In this document: positions 1 through 6,315 of the stretch, in pieces
Layout: the number at the start of each line of letters is the position of its first letter
Numbering within the stretch: position 1 is the first letter of the stretch
Assembly (NCBI GenBank): GCA_012798155.1
Contig: JAAZNR010000222.1
Span: forward strand, 1-11,142
Reading direction: 5' to 3'
Origin: Thermogutta sp.
Lineage (GTDB): Bacteria; Planctomycetota; Planctomycetia; Pirellulales; Thermoguttaceae
DNA length: 11,142 nt
The notes under the pieces: generated by a model
The model's input: the letters and a program-made list of their open reading frames with translations, nothing else
What the model was told of the DNA's origin: nothing
Databases searched by the model: none
Position numbers and translations under genes: made by a program

Positions 1-1
1 C

Positions 2-115
2 AAGCAGGCGGCTTTCGCCAAATTGCCCGAGATGCGGCGACAGATCAAGGAATTGCAAGAGGCCGTCCGGCGGCTGTCGTCCGGCAAGGTGGGCGAACGG
101 CGTGAGGTCGCTTGA
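2..115 (+). CDS. lpxD: LpxD, UDP-3-O-acylglucosamine N-acyltransferase, C-terminal tail (5' partial)
   Basis: Only the last 37 codons are in the window; the frame is open from base 2 to the TGA at 113-115. The peptide is a charged amphipathic helix containing FAKLPEMRRQIKELQ, which resembles the C-terminal helix that follows the left-handed beta-helix in LpxD. In the family this helix packs in the trimer and contacts acyl-ACP. LpxD adds the N-linked hydroxyacyl chain to UDP-3-O-acyl-glucosamine, the third step of lipid A synthesis, in the cytoplasm. The next gene on the same strand is lpxI, a later step of the same pathway, which supports the call. The fragment is short, so LpxA or another hexapeptide acyltransferase cannot be strictly excluded. 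Confidence 0.7.
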   Translation, partial: KQAAFAKLPEMRRQIKELQEAVRRLSSGKVGERREVA

Positions 116-126
116 CACTGCTCCCC

Positions 127-144
127 GCCGGGCGTCCGCCCGGC
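127..144. other. GC-rich inverted repeat between lpxD and lpxI
   Basis: GCCGGGCG, two bases, then CGCCCGGC: a perfect 8+8 palindrome 12 bases after the lpxD stop. It can fold as a stem of about 7 bp with a 4-base loop. No T-run follows it, so it is not a classic intrinsic terminator. It may cap or process the lpxD message, or simply mark the intergenic spacer. Confidence 0.4.
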
Positions 145-227
145 CCTGGCCGCGCCTTGTCGCGGAGGCGTCCCTTCGGCCCGGGGTTTTCTCGCCGCCC
201 ATTACTTCATCGCGAGTGTCACGAACC

Positions 228-1178
228 ATGTGCGGACTCGCCGTCCCAAACCGAGATTCTCGCCAACCGACCGCGTTCCCAAGCGACGATGTCTCTTGCG
301 CCGCGACGATCCCCAGCCGGATCGGCCTGATCGCCGGGTGGGGCGACTACCCGATCCTCCTCGCCCGCACCCTGCACGAGCGCGGAGTGGCCGTCTTCGG
401 CTTGGGCGTCCGCGGGCACGCCGACCCCGTCATCCGCGATTACTGCCGGAAATTCGGCTGGATCGGGCTGGGGCAACTCGGCCGGGCCGTGCGATTCTTC
501 CGCCGCCACGGCGTGGCCCATGCCGCCATGGCCGGCAAGATCCACAAAGTCATCCTCTTCCAACGTTGGGCCTGGTTGCGGCACCTTCCCGACGGATATG
601 GGTTGCGGACCTTCGCCCCCCACTTCCTGCTCCGGGCCAAGGATAATCGCGACGATTCGCTGCTGGGAACGGTCTGCGAGGCCTTTGCCCGCCGCGGCAT
701 CCGCATGTATCCCGCCACCGATTTCGTCCCCGAAGTCTTGGTGGAACCCGGCGTGCTCACGCGGCGGCAACCGACCGCCGCGCAGTGGCAGGATATCGCC
801 TTCGGCTGGCGGATCGCCAAGGAGATGGGCCGGCTCGACATCGGCCAAACCGTCGTCGTCAAGGACCTGGCCGTGCTGGCCGTGGAGGCCATCGAGGGGA
901 CCGATGCCTGCATCCTTCGGGCGGGAGAACTGTGCGGCGCCGGCGGCTTCACCGTGGTCAAGGTCGCCAAACCGCAGCAAGACATGCGATTCGACGTGCC
1001 CACCATCGGGATGAATACCGTCCGCAACGTCGCGGCCGGGCGGGGAGCGGTCCTCGCCGTCGAGGCCCAAAAGACGATCTTCCTGCACCGCCGAGACGTA
1101 TTGGACCATGCCGATGCGAACGGCGTGGCCCTGGTTGCCCTCGGCGGATCGTGGGCCAAAGCCCTCGGCGGATCGTGA
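228..1178 (+). CDS. lpxI: LpxI, UDP-2,3-diacylglucosamine pyrophosphatase (DUF1009)
   Basis: LpxI hydrolyses UDP-2,3-diacylglucosamine to lipid X and UMP, replacing LpxH in many bacteria; it acts at the inner face of the cytoplasmic membrane. The N-terminal domain begins at residue 32 (IGLIAGWGDYPILLA) and includes AMAGKIHKVILF (100-111). The C-terminal catalytic domain holds DIGQTVVVKDLAVLAVEAIE (204-223), EGTDA (223-227) and the conserved KPQQDMRFDVPTIG (248-261), whose acidic residues are likely metal or catalytic ligands. I chose the ATG at 228 because the frame upstream (a GTG at 102 overlapping lpxD) encodes a low-complexity Arg/Pro stretch, and no later ATG precedes the domain. No good Shine-Dalgarno is visible. 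The product is 316 aa, longer than the roughly 270-285 aa usual for the family, through a 31-residue N-terminal extension and a C-terminal tail made by a 24-bp duplication. Confidence 0.88.
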   Translation: MCGLAVPNRDSRQPTAFPSDDVSCAATIPSRIGLIAGWGDYPILLARTLHERGVAVFGLGVRGHADPVIRDYCRKFGWIGLGQLGRAVRFFRRHGVAHAAMAGKIHKVILFQRWAWLRHLPDGYGLRTFAPHFLLRAKDNRDDSLLGTVCEAFARRGIRMYPATDFVPEVLVEPGVLTRRQPTAAQWQDIAFGWRIAKEMGRLDIGQTVVVKDLAVLAVEAIEGTDACILRAGELCGAGGFTVVKVAKPQQDMRFDVPTIGMNTVRNVAAGRGAVLAVEAQKTIFLHRRDVLDHADANGVALVALGGSWAKALGGS

Positions 1179-1191
1179 GCCAAAGCCCTCG
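1137..1191 (+). repeat. 24-bp tandem duplication at the 3' end of lpxI
   Basis: Two 24-bp copies (1137-1160 and 1161-1184) are followed by a 7-base start of a third (1185-1191). The copies differ at one visible base: copy 1 reads TGG where copy 2 reads TGA. Because 24 is a multiple of three, the duplication is in frame and adds WAKALGGS to LpxI. The stop codon is the variant base in copy 2. Confidence 0.85.
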
Positions 1192-1324
1192 TCCGCGTGC
1201 CCACGCCGCTTGCAACGCAGTACACTGACCGATGTGGCTTCTGTTCCGCCAGGCAATGCGGTATCCCTCCCGCCCGCGCTGGATTTCGAGATGCCGTCGC
1301 CAGAGAATCAACGGACGCCTCGTC

Positions 1325-1377
1325 TTTCCGACGATCATCGGCTATCTTCGGGTTTCCGACGATCATCGGCTATCTTC
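1325..1377 (+). repeat. Two direct repeats of 25 bp, 28-bp period, each with a near-palindrome
   Basis: The same 25 bases occur at 1325-1349 and 1353-1377 with no mismatch. Each copy contains CCGACGATCATCGG, which matches its own reverse complement at 12 of 14 positions, so each is a dyad of the kind bound by dimeric regulators. They lie about 83-135 bp upstream of the predicted -35 at 1460. The 309-bp spacer 1179-1487 otherwise holds only that promoter and no convincing gene. An operator role is inference; a recent neutral duplication is the alternative. Confidence 0.7.
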
Positions 1378-1459
1378 AGCGGCCTCTGGGCATGAAAATG
1401 CCACACCGACCGACGCCGGCGGCTATGTCTGGGCACGGCTGTGGCGAACCAGGCTCACC

Positions 1460-1489
1460 TCGACAAGAGGCCCGAAAAGACGGTAGAAT
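1460..1489 (+). promoter_or_regulatory. Candidate sigma70-type promoter
   Basis: TCGACA at 1460-1465, an 18-bp spacer, then TAGAAT at 1484-1489. Transcription would begin near 1496. If real, it drives the membrane protein gene and implies a translation start downstream of 1488, for example at 1521 or 1578. The call rests on motif match and position only. Confidence 0.4.
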
Positions 1490-2228
1490 GCCAATGATGG
1501 CTATGCCCCGCTTGCGGCGCATGCCGCAAACCGATTCGACCCAAGCAGCAGAACTCAATATCTCCATTGCGGTCGGTATGGATGTCTTGCGTTGGTTCTT
1601 GGCCTTTGCACCGGTCGCGATCTATTTGATGATCGTGGGCGGCTTGAATCTCGCGCGGCGACCCGTCCTTTTGACGGGGACGCAGGATCGGCTCTTGCTG
1701 GGCCTGTCGCTGGTGGGTCTGATCATCGTCGGGCCGATGGAACTGTTCCTTCCCATGGCCGCCTATATCCACTACGGCGGGGCGGTCTGGCTGATTTTGG
1801 TAATCCTTCTCTCGCTGGTGGTGGGCCTGGTGATTCTCACGTCGCCCCCGCGTCTTGTGATCTTCAACACGGCGCCCCATCAACTCCGCGCCGTGGTCGC
1901 CGAGACGGCGCTCGAATTGGACCAAGCGGCGCGTTGGGCCGGCGACTGCCTGCTGCTCCCCGGCTTGGGGATTCAACTCTTTTTGGTCGCTTCGCCCGGT
2001 TGGCGTAACGTCACCTTGTCGGCGATCGGCCCGCATCAAGACCATCAGGGTTGGCGAACATTCGGAAGGGCCTTGGCGAGCCGCTTGGCGGCGACGGAGG
2101 TGCCGCCCAACCCCCGCGGTCTGGTGCTGATCGCGGCGGGATTGGCGCTCTTGGTCGCCGTCAGCGTGGGCGTCTTCCAAGGGAACCCCACGGTGGCGGC
2201 CGTTCTCAATCGGGTCATCCCCTTCTAG
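1488..2228 (+). CDS. Conserved planctomycete-type membrane protein of unknown function
   Basis: Numbered from the ATG at 1488, the product is 246 aa with about four hydrophobic helices: 34-55, 69-92, 99-118 and 212-231. Between helices 3 and 4 lies a soluble region of about 90 residues (120-211), rich in charged residues and containing RLVIFNTAPHQLR and GWRNVTLSA. That layout, two hairpins around a central domain, fits an inner-membrane protein. I recognise no enzymatic motif and assign no function. The start is uncertain: 1488 overlaps the predicted -10 box, the first 30 residues are hydrophilic, and the ATG at 1578 would begin the protein directly at helix 1. It stands 108 bp before ricT on the same strand, with a possible terminator between them. 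Confidence 0.75.
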   Translation: MPMMAMPRLRRMPQTDSTQAAELNISIAVGMDVLRWFLAFAPVAIYLMIVGGLNLARRPVLLTGTQDRLLLGLSLVGLIIVGPMELFLPMAAYIHYGGAVWLILVILLSLVVGLVILTSPPRLVIFNTAPHQLRAVVAETALELDQAARWAGDCLLLPGLGIQLFLVASPGWRNVTLSAIGPHQDHQGWRTFGRALASRLAATEVPPNPRGLVLIAAGLALLVAVSVGVFQGNPTVAAVLNRVIPF

Positions 2229-2287
2229 GTCCGTGTCCGCCGAAGGTCGCGCGGACTGTTCGCCATCCCGGCGGCGTGTCCGGTCCC

Positions 2288-2315
2288 GGCGTCCGCCGAC
2301 GCCCCGGTTTTCTTG
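2288..2315 (+). terminator. Possible intrinsic terminator between the membrane gene and ricT
   Basis: GGCGTC, loop CGCC, GACGCC forms a 6-bp GC-rich stem at 2288-2303, followed by CCGG and an interrupted T-run (TTTTCTT). The four bases between stem and T-run and the short stem make it weak. It is correctly placed to end the upstream transcript. Confidence 0.35.
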
Positions 2316-2336
2316 TTGGCAAAGGGTTTCCCTTCC

Positions 2337-3191
2337 ATGGAAAGATATTTCGTTCGATACGGCGTTACCCGCATCTTGGGCGTCTTTTCTCCGCCCAGCG
2401 AGGCTCAAACGTTCGCACGCGGCGACCAAGTCATCATTCGCACGGATCGCGGTCTGGAGGCGGGCGAGGTCCTCGGACCCGTCACGGAGCGCGGCATCAA
2501 CATGCTCGGCACGCCGCCGGAAGGACGCATCTTGCGGAGCATGACGCCCGACGACCAGCGGGAAGTGGTTCGCATCCGTCGCCAGGCCGAGGAGGAGATC
2601 GAGATTTGCCTCCGGCACGTCCAAGAGTTGGGCCTCGAGATGGAGCTGGTGGACGTGGAACACATCTTCGGCGGGGAGCGGATCATCGTCTATTACCTGG
2701 CCGATCAACGAGTCGACTTCCGCGAACTGGTACGTCGCCTGGCCGCCGAATTCCACACCCGCATCGAAATGCGGCAAATCGGCGTGCGGGACGAGGCCAA
2801 GCTCCTGGGCGACTACGGCGATTGCGGCAAACAGCTCTGCTGCAACACGCACCTCTGGACCATGCCGCCCGTCTCCATGAAGATGGCCAAGCTGCAAAAG
2901 GCGACGTTGGACCCGGCCAAGATCTCGGGCCGATGCGGCCGCCTCAAATGTTGCCTCCGCTACGAATTCGAGCAGTACGAGGAACTGCTGGAAAGGCTGC
3001 CGCCCGTGGGCAGCGAGGTGGAAAGCAAGGACGGCCCGGCCAAGGTGATCGGGCACGAAATCCTGGCGCAAAAAGTCCTCATCGAGACGCGGGATCGCGT
3101 CCGCAAGCTGGTTGCGCTGGATCAGGTGCGGGTAGTGGAGCCGGCCGCCCCCGCGGAAAAGGCGTCGCGGGCTGCCGAAGATGTCTCATGA
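2337..3191 (+). CDS. ricT: RicT/YaaT-family PSP1 C-terminal domain protein
   Basis: This 284-aa cytoplasmic protein matches the PSP1/YaaT family. In Bacillus subtilis YaaT (RicT) joins RicA and RicF in an iron-sulfur complex that tunes RNase Y mRNA cleavage and development; that role here is transferred, not shown. The N-terminal part (1-60) carries YFVRYGVTRILGVF and RGLEAGEVLGPV. The middle (112-160) has IIVYYLADQRVDFRELVRRL. Two cysteine motifs follow: GDCGKQLCC (C163, C168, C169) and GRCGRLKCCLRYE (C200, C205, C206), the six cysteines expected of the Fe-S-binding family. The ATG at 2337 has AAAGGG ten bases upstream. The tail after residue 268 is Ala/Glu-rich and poorly conserved. I see no metG or tmk next to it in the window, common partners elsewhere. 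Confidence 0.85.
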   Translation: MERYFVRYGVTRILGVFSPPSEAQTFARGDQVIIRTDRGLEAGEVLGPVTERGINMLGTPPEGRILRSMTPDDQREVVRIRRQAEEEIEICLRHVQELGLEMELVDVEHIFGGERIIVYYLADQRVDFRELVRRLAAEFHTRIEMRQIGVRDEAKLLGDYGDCGKQLCCNTHLWTMPPVSMKMAKLQKATLDPAKISGRCGRLKCCLRYEFEQYEELLERLPPVGSEVESKDGPAKVIGHEILAQKVLIETRDRVRKLVALDQVRVVEPAAPAEKASRAAEDVS

Positions 3192-3260
3192 GGCCGCTGC
3201 GGTTCCCGGCCTCTCGCGCCGCCCTCGGATGCCCCTTGCCCTTAGGCATTCCGCAGACAC

Positions 3261-3294
3261 GATACCGATATTGGCAAGATACTGGTATTGGCAA
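3261..3294 (+). repeat. 17-bp tandem repeat downstream of ricT
   Basis: GATACCGATATTGGCAA (3261-3277) is followed at once by GATACTGGTATTGGCAA (3278-3294): two copies with two differences. ATATTG (3268-3273) and CAATAT (3292-3297) also form an inverted pair. It sits 29 bp before the RAYT remnant, where such transposase genes often have palindromic or repeated flanks. No other copy is visible in the window. Confidence 0.65.
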
Positions 3295-3432
3295 TATGGG
3301 AATCTGCTGCCGGGTTCAGACGATGGCGAGACTGGCGGGATGAGTGATTCCCGGTTTGCCCCACCACGTGACGCAGCGTGGCAACCGTCGATACCAGACG
3401 TTCTTCAACGATGGGGACTACGCGGCTTACCT

Positions 3433-3598
3433 CTGGACTTTTGCAAATTGTGGTGACAAGTTCTCGTCCGCCTTGGAAGAGGCTTATGGGGAGGGCAATT
3501 AGCCGCGAAAACGGCTTGCCGTGATTGCCCAACTTCACCAAGCCCTCACCCGCTGCCCCTCTCCCAGATGGAGAGGGGAGCAGTTTGCAAAAGTCCAG
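3433..3598. mobile_element. 166-bp MITE-like element with terminal inverted repeats and 6-bp target duplication
   Basis: The left end CTGGACTTTTGCAAATTG (3433-3450) and the reverse complement of the right end (3581-3598) match at 17 of 18 bases. TTACCT flanks both sides (3427-3432 and 3599-3604), a perfect 6-bp target site duplication. The interior has no transposase and only a chance reading frame to a TAG at 3500. It contains two foldable stretches: GGGCAAT (3493-3499) pairing with ATTGCCC (3524-3530) around an inner AGCCG/CGGCT stem, and CCCCTCTCC/GGAGAGGGG (3556-3578). It fits a non-autonomous element moved in trans by a DDE transposase of unknown family. Confidence 0.85.
3556..3578. repeat. 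9-bp perfect hairpin inside the MITE
   Basis: CCCCTCTCC, loop CAGAT, GGAGAGGGG. An outer CTG/CAG pair extends it with a two-base bulge. A short TTT follows at 3584-3586. It could stop transcripts arriving from ricT, but its position inside an inserted element suggests it belongs to the element's own structure. Confidence 0.6.
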
Positions 3599-3833
3599 TT
3601 ACCTGCAACTGACGGACGCTAGGCAGTGCTTCCTTTCTCCATCGCTCGGAGGGCAGGATTGCGTTCGCAGGCCGCGGAAGGGAGGCCGACCACGAAAGCT
3701 CAAAACCTCTTAAACTGCCAAAACAAGCATCGTGTCCCCGGAGTTCCGCCAATTCCACCAGCACAATGCCTTTCACACCGCGCCCTGGGCAAGCCCCGGC
3801 GCTAAACCCCTCACCACTTATACCATTCACCGC

Positions 3834-4574
3834 TCACTCCAGCACCCTCACTTTGATGTTCCGGTACCTCACGAACTGCTTGGTGTAATCGCCGCCGCCG
3901 TGGACCTGCAGCGCGATGCCGCCCGTGTCGGGATGGCGCTTCTCCTTGTCGGTCCACTCCATGAACCGCACGCCGTTGATCCAAGTGACGATGGTCGGCG
4001 GGTTGCCCGTGATCTTCGCCCGGAACTCGTTCCACCGGCCGTGCTTCCAGAAACTGGGCCACTCTTCGGGCGACACGGGGAGCGGGAAGGGGCAATCCAC
4101 TTTCGTAATCACCTCAGGGTTGGCGCCGAAATGGAAATTCCTCACGTGGATCCCGCCCGAGAGCCCCTCGCCGTAGATGCCCATCAAGTTGCCGCCCCCG
4201 TGGTAGTCGATGAGGGCCTGGTAGGCCTGGCCCTGCTCGGTGCTGCGGAGGAAGAGGCCGCTATCCGGGCCGTAGTCGTTTTTCATCTCGACGATCACCT
4301 CGAAGTCGCCGAACCGGCGGTCGGTGATGACGATGCCGCCGTTGCCGGGCTTGTCCTGGCTGCCGACGATGGCCCCGTCCTCGACGACCCATCGGCCGCC
4401 GGTGCCGTGGCCCGTCTTGCTGGAGACGTGCCAGCCGTCGAGCGTCTTGCCGTCGAAGATCGGCACGAAGCCCTTTTCGTCGAGCTTGTCGCGCTGGGGC
4501 TCGCCGGCCGCGGCCCAGGCCGCAAGGCACAGCGCGAGGGAGAGACACGTGGCCGCCGTCAGGGTGCGCGACAT
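3834..4574 (-). CDS. Secreted DUF1080 protein (3-keto-disaccharide hydrolase / 3-keto-glucoside lyase family)
   Basis: The product is 246 aa. Residues 1-23 form a Sec signal peptide (hydrophobic LTAATCLSLALCLAAWAAA, cleavage near AAAG/EP). The rest is one DUF1080 (PF06439) concanavalin-like beta-sandwich: FVPIFDGKTLDGW (36-48), WVVEDGAIVG (62-71), FGDFEVIVEMKN (88-99), GPDSGLFLR (102-110) and WNEFRAKITG (181-190), ending ALQVHGGGDYTKQFVRYRNIK. Family members act on 3-keto-glycosides by hydrolysis or lyase chemistry, or are uncharacterised; the exact substrate cannot be read here. The start at 4574 has AGGAG six bases upstream, better than the ATG at 4592, which lies before that site. Downstream lies only the RAYT remnant. 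A TTGCGG-N18-TAGAAT promoter candidate lies upstream. No lipobox or anchor is seen, so the likely location is the periplasm. Confidence 0.88.
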   Translation of the reverse strand: MSRTLTAATCLSLALCLAAWAAAGEPQRDKLDEKGFVPIFDGKTLDGWHVSSKTGHGTGGRWVVEDGAIVGSQDKPGNGGIVITDRRFGDFEVIVEMKNDYGPDSGLFLRSTEQGQAYQALIDYHGGGNLMGIYGEGLSGGIHVRNFHFGANPEVITKVDCPFPLPVSPEEWPSFWKHGRWNEFRAKITGNPPTIVTWINGVRFMEWTDKEKRHPDTGGIALQVHGGGDYTKQFVRYRNIKVRVLE

Positions 4575-4634
4575 GGGTAGCTCCTTGTGCAAAAGCCTAG
4601 GGAAACTGTCGGGACCGGCCCGGCAGCGTCAGGC

Positions 4635-4664
4635 ATTCTAGTCAAGGCGGATGGCCGACCGCAA
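4635..4664 (-). promoter_or_regulatory. Candidate promoter of the DUF1080 gene
   Basis: On the minus strand TTGCGG (4659-4664), 18 bp, then TAGAAT (4635-4640). Predicted transcription start is near 4628, giving a leader of about 54 bases to the ATG at 4574. The -10 and spacer match those of the candidate at 1460-1489. Confidence 0.4.
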
Positions 4665-4710
4665 GCCGGCGGTCCCCGCTTTCCGCTCTGCCGTTTTTGG
4701 GTGCAGCCTG

Positions 4711-5404
4711 CTGAAGTTCTTCGGCCCGCAAACACGGCTGGGGGACATCCACCCCGGCGCGGCGGACGAGTTCTGCCGCCGGCTGCAAGCCGGTGAGAGA
4801 AATAAGCGGCAGGGAAAAGCCCTCAGCCCGGCGACGGTCGCCAAGCGGATCGAACGGGTCAATGCGTTCTTCCGAGACGCCCTACGGCGGCGACTGATCG
4901 CCGAGAACCCGCTCGAAGAGGTTCGGTTACCCAAGGTGAACGACGAGGATCGGCGGGCTTACGTGTCCGTGGAAATCGTCGAGCGGCTGATCGAGGAAAC
5001 CCCCGGCGCGGAATGGAAATTGCTCTTGGCAATGGCAACGGGAATCGACCAAGGCGGCGGAGCGGGGCTGGTGGGGGAACGTCAACCTGCGGCAAGGATT
5101 GCTGCGGCTGATAGCCCACATCGGAGAGCAGCCTTGGCCCAGACTGTGGCATGTGCGAGCAAGCGCCGAAACGGACCTCGTGGCTCGCTTTCCCGTCCGC
5201 GTCGTGGCGGAATGGCTGGAAAATACCCTCCGAATTGCGGCCAAGCATTACCTGTGGGTGACGCGGGAGGATTATCGGAGGCCGGCCGACGAGGAGTGCA
5301 GCGTGGCGCAAGCAAAAAGCGAAGCACGGTTGAAGCAAAAAGCGAAGCGGACAGCACCGGACCCACTAAGCCCCGACCGGCCAAACCGCGACGTAAACCC
5401 TTGA
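4711..5404 (+). pseudogene. Tyrosine recombinase/integrase pseudogene (truncated, frameshifted, internal deletion)
   Basis: Two frames together give a recombinase relic. The first (from LKFFGPQTRLGDI at 4711 to about 5040) is the SAM-like core-binding domain: LSPATVAKRIERVNAFF, DALRRRLIAENPLEEV and WKLLLAMA. The match continues one frame over from about 5060: NVNLRQGLLRLIAHIGE, PWPRLWHVRASAETDL and AAKHYLWVT, ending at 5404. These fit the HxxR-like histidine/arginine segment and the nucleophile Tyr of KHYL. The stretch carrying the first catalytic Arg (LARYGGLRCPSE-like in relatives) and some 80-100 residues is missing at the junction. The usual N-terminal arm-binding part before 4711 is also not recognisable. 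It cannot be active. It reads toward the tRNA-fMet gene 61 bp away, on the 3' side of that tRNA. Confidence 0.78.
5310..5348 (+). repeat. 16-bp direct repeat in the recombinase tail
   Basis: AAGCAAAAAGCGAAGC occurs at 5310-5325 and 5333-5348, a 23-bp period. Twenty-three is not a multiple of three, so if this arose by duplication it changed the frame of the Lys/Ala-rich tail. Simple Lys/Ala codon composition is an alternative explanation. Confidence 0.55.
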
Positions 5405-5465
5405 GTACGGCGGACTTAGGCTCATGACGGCGGGATGTGGCGAAAAGGCGGAAAGGGGGATAAAA

Positions 5466-5538
<73 letters not shown>

Positions 5539-5604
5539 ATAATTCGAGACGTTCTCGGCCGCCGACGGACCGACGACTCATGGGACACGCCTCGCACTGC
5601 TCTT

Positions 5605-5632
5605 AATATAGCAGATTACTCTCGCGGGTCAA
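5605..5632 (-). promoter_or_regulatory. Strong sigma70-type promoter for tRNA-fMet
   Basis: On the minus strand TTGACC (5627-5632), a 16-bp spacer and TATATT (5605-5610). It is an AT-rich island in GC-rich DNA. The start would fall near 5598, giving a 5' leader of about 60 bases for RNase P to remove. Confidence 0.65.
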
Positions 5633-6315
5633 CGTGCCCCCCTCATCACGATCAAGAGAGGTTCCACGGCAAACGACTTCCACTCCGATCGCCAAATACC
5701 GTGCCCTTCGGACGGACCCGGCCGCCGGCTCCGGCCTGGGCACAGCGCGAGCCGCGTTACCGATGCTTCGACGGCCGTCGCTTCCCGATCTTCGGGATGA
5801 TGTCAGTTTCTCACCGCGACCTCCCGCCCCGGAGCAGACGGCGGCGACCTTATCCGCGGTAAGCAAACATTTACGATTCCGTCCAGCGCGGAACACATGG
5901 CAACGGCCGCGGCCGGATTCCTTTCAGCCACAGTCCAGGCATAGCCGACCCGGCGGACGGAACCGGGCGGGTAGGGTTCGCCTTGCTGTGCTCCGGTCGC
6001 CCCGCTCCCTTTGCAGAGCAAGGCCGAGAGCTAAAAACCCCTGCCCCCCCTTTCGGTACCATGAGGGGACATTTCTATTGGTTTCAAAACGGGGACACTT
6101 CTATTGGTCGCTGACATGCGGTCCGCGGTTTGTTGCGGCGGCGCGTGGGCGTCGTTACCATAATCAGCAACGCATCGGCTCGAACGGCCGCCGGGCCGTT
6201 CCGCGTGAACTGGCACGGCGTCGCGGTTTTTCCAAAGGGTGAGGCCGCGCTGCCCCCTGCGGTTCGCCGAAGATTTCCCCGATGCTTTTTTACCGGGAAA
6301 AGAAAGGGTTGAAAG
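5633..6315. other. 683-bp spacer without a convincing gene
   Basis: Several reading frames exist on both strands but none shows a recognisable domain, a good ribosome site or protein-like composition. The stretch contains small perfect hairpins: TCCCGA/TCGGGA with a 3-base loop (5783-5797), and GAACGGCC, GCCG, GGCCGTTC (6182-6201), the latter lacking a T-run. It also holds the 18-bp repeats at 6065-6108. A structured RNA or a regulatory leader for the oxidoreductase gene is possible but not shown. I saw no clear promoter for the gene at 6316. Confidence 0.5.
6065..6108 (+). repeat. Two 18-bp direct repeats, 26-bp period
   Basis: GGGGACATTTCTATTGGT (6065-6082) and GGGGACACTTCTATTGGT (6091-6108) differ at one base and are separated by 8 bases. 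Sequences of the GGGGACA-TTCTATT kind are often seen beside insertion-sequence remnants in many bacterial genomes (from memory, not checked). No transposase is seen next to them. Confidence 0.7.

Larger units (their letters stand above)
3323..3713 (+). pseudogene. RAYT (REP-associated, IS200-like TnpA) transposase, internally deleted and interrupted
   Basis: From the ATG at 3323 the frame reads MARLAG, a TGA stop (3341-3343), then VIPGLPHHVTQRGNRRYQ and TFFNDGDYAAYL. This is the conserved N-terminus of RAYT/TnpA_REP transposases. At 3433 a MITE-like insert interrupts it. Removing that insert and one target copy (3433-3604) restores the same frame as YLQLTDARQ at 3600-3626, ending in a basic GRPRK-containing tail and TAA at 3711-3713. 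Basic GRPRK-like ends are common in this family. The catalytic core (the HUH histidines of MPNHVH and the Tyr) is absent, about 100 or more residues short, so it cannot transpose. Order of damage is inferred: internal deletion and stop codon are undated, but the insert is flanked by clean target copies. Confidence 0.75.

Noticed and set aside
219..1256. A 345-codon open frame antisense to lpxI
   Set aside because: Composition mirrors the third codon position bias of lpxI and no domain is recognisable; LpxI motifs on the plus strand are decisive.
1455..3071. A 538-codon open frame on the minus strand opposite the membrane protein and ricT genes
   Set aside because: It lies antisense to two genes with clear domain or helix signatures, and its translation is His/Arg/Asp-rich without motifs: a GC-rich shadow frame.
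3341..3343. TGA in the RAYT remnant as a recoded codon (selenocysteine or readthrough)
   Set aside because: No SECIS-like element is evident and the gene lacks its catalytic core, so simple decay explains it.
3732..4580. A 282-codon plus-strand frame opposite the DUF1080 gene
   Set aside because: Ala/Val/Asp-rich shadow; the minus strand has signal peptide, Shine-Dalgarno and DUF1080 motifs.
5871..6062. Small minus-strand frames in the spacer before the oxidoreductase
   Set aside because: Several frames overlap one another over the same bases, with no ribosome site or recognisable domain; cannot be supported as genes.
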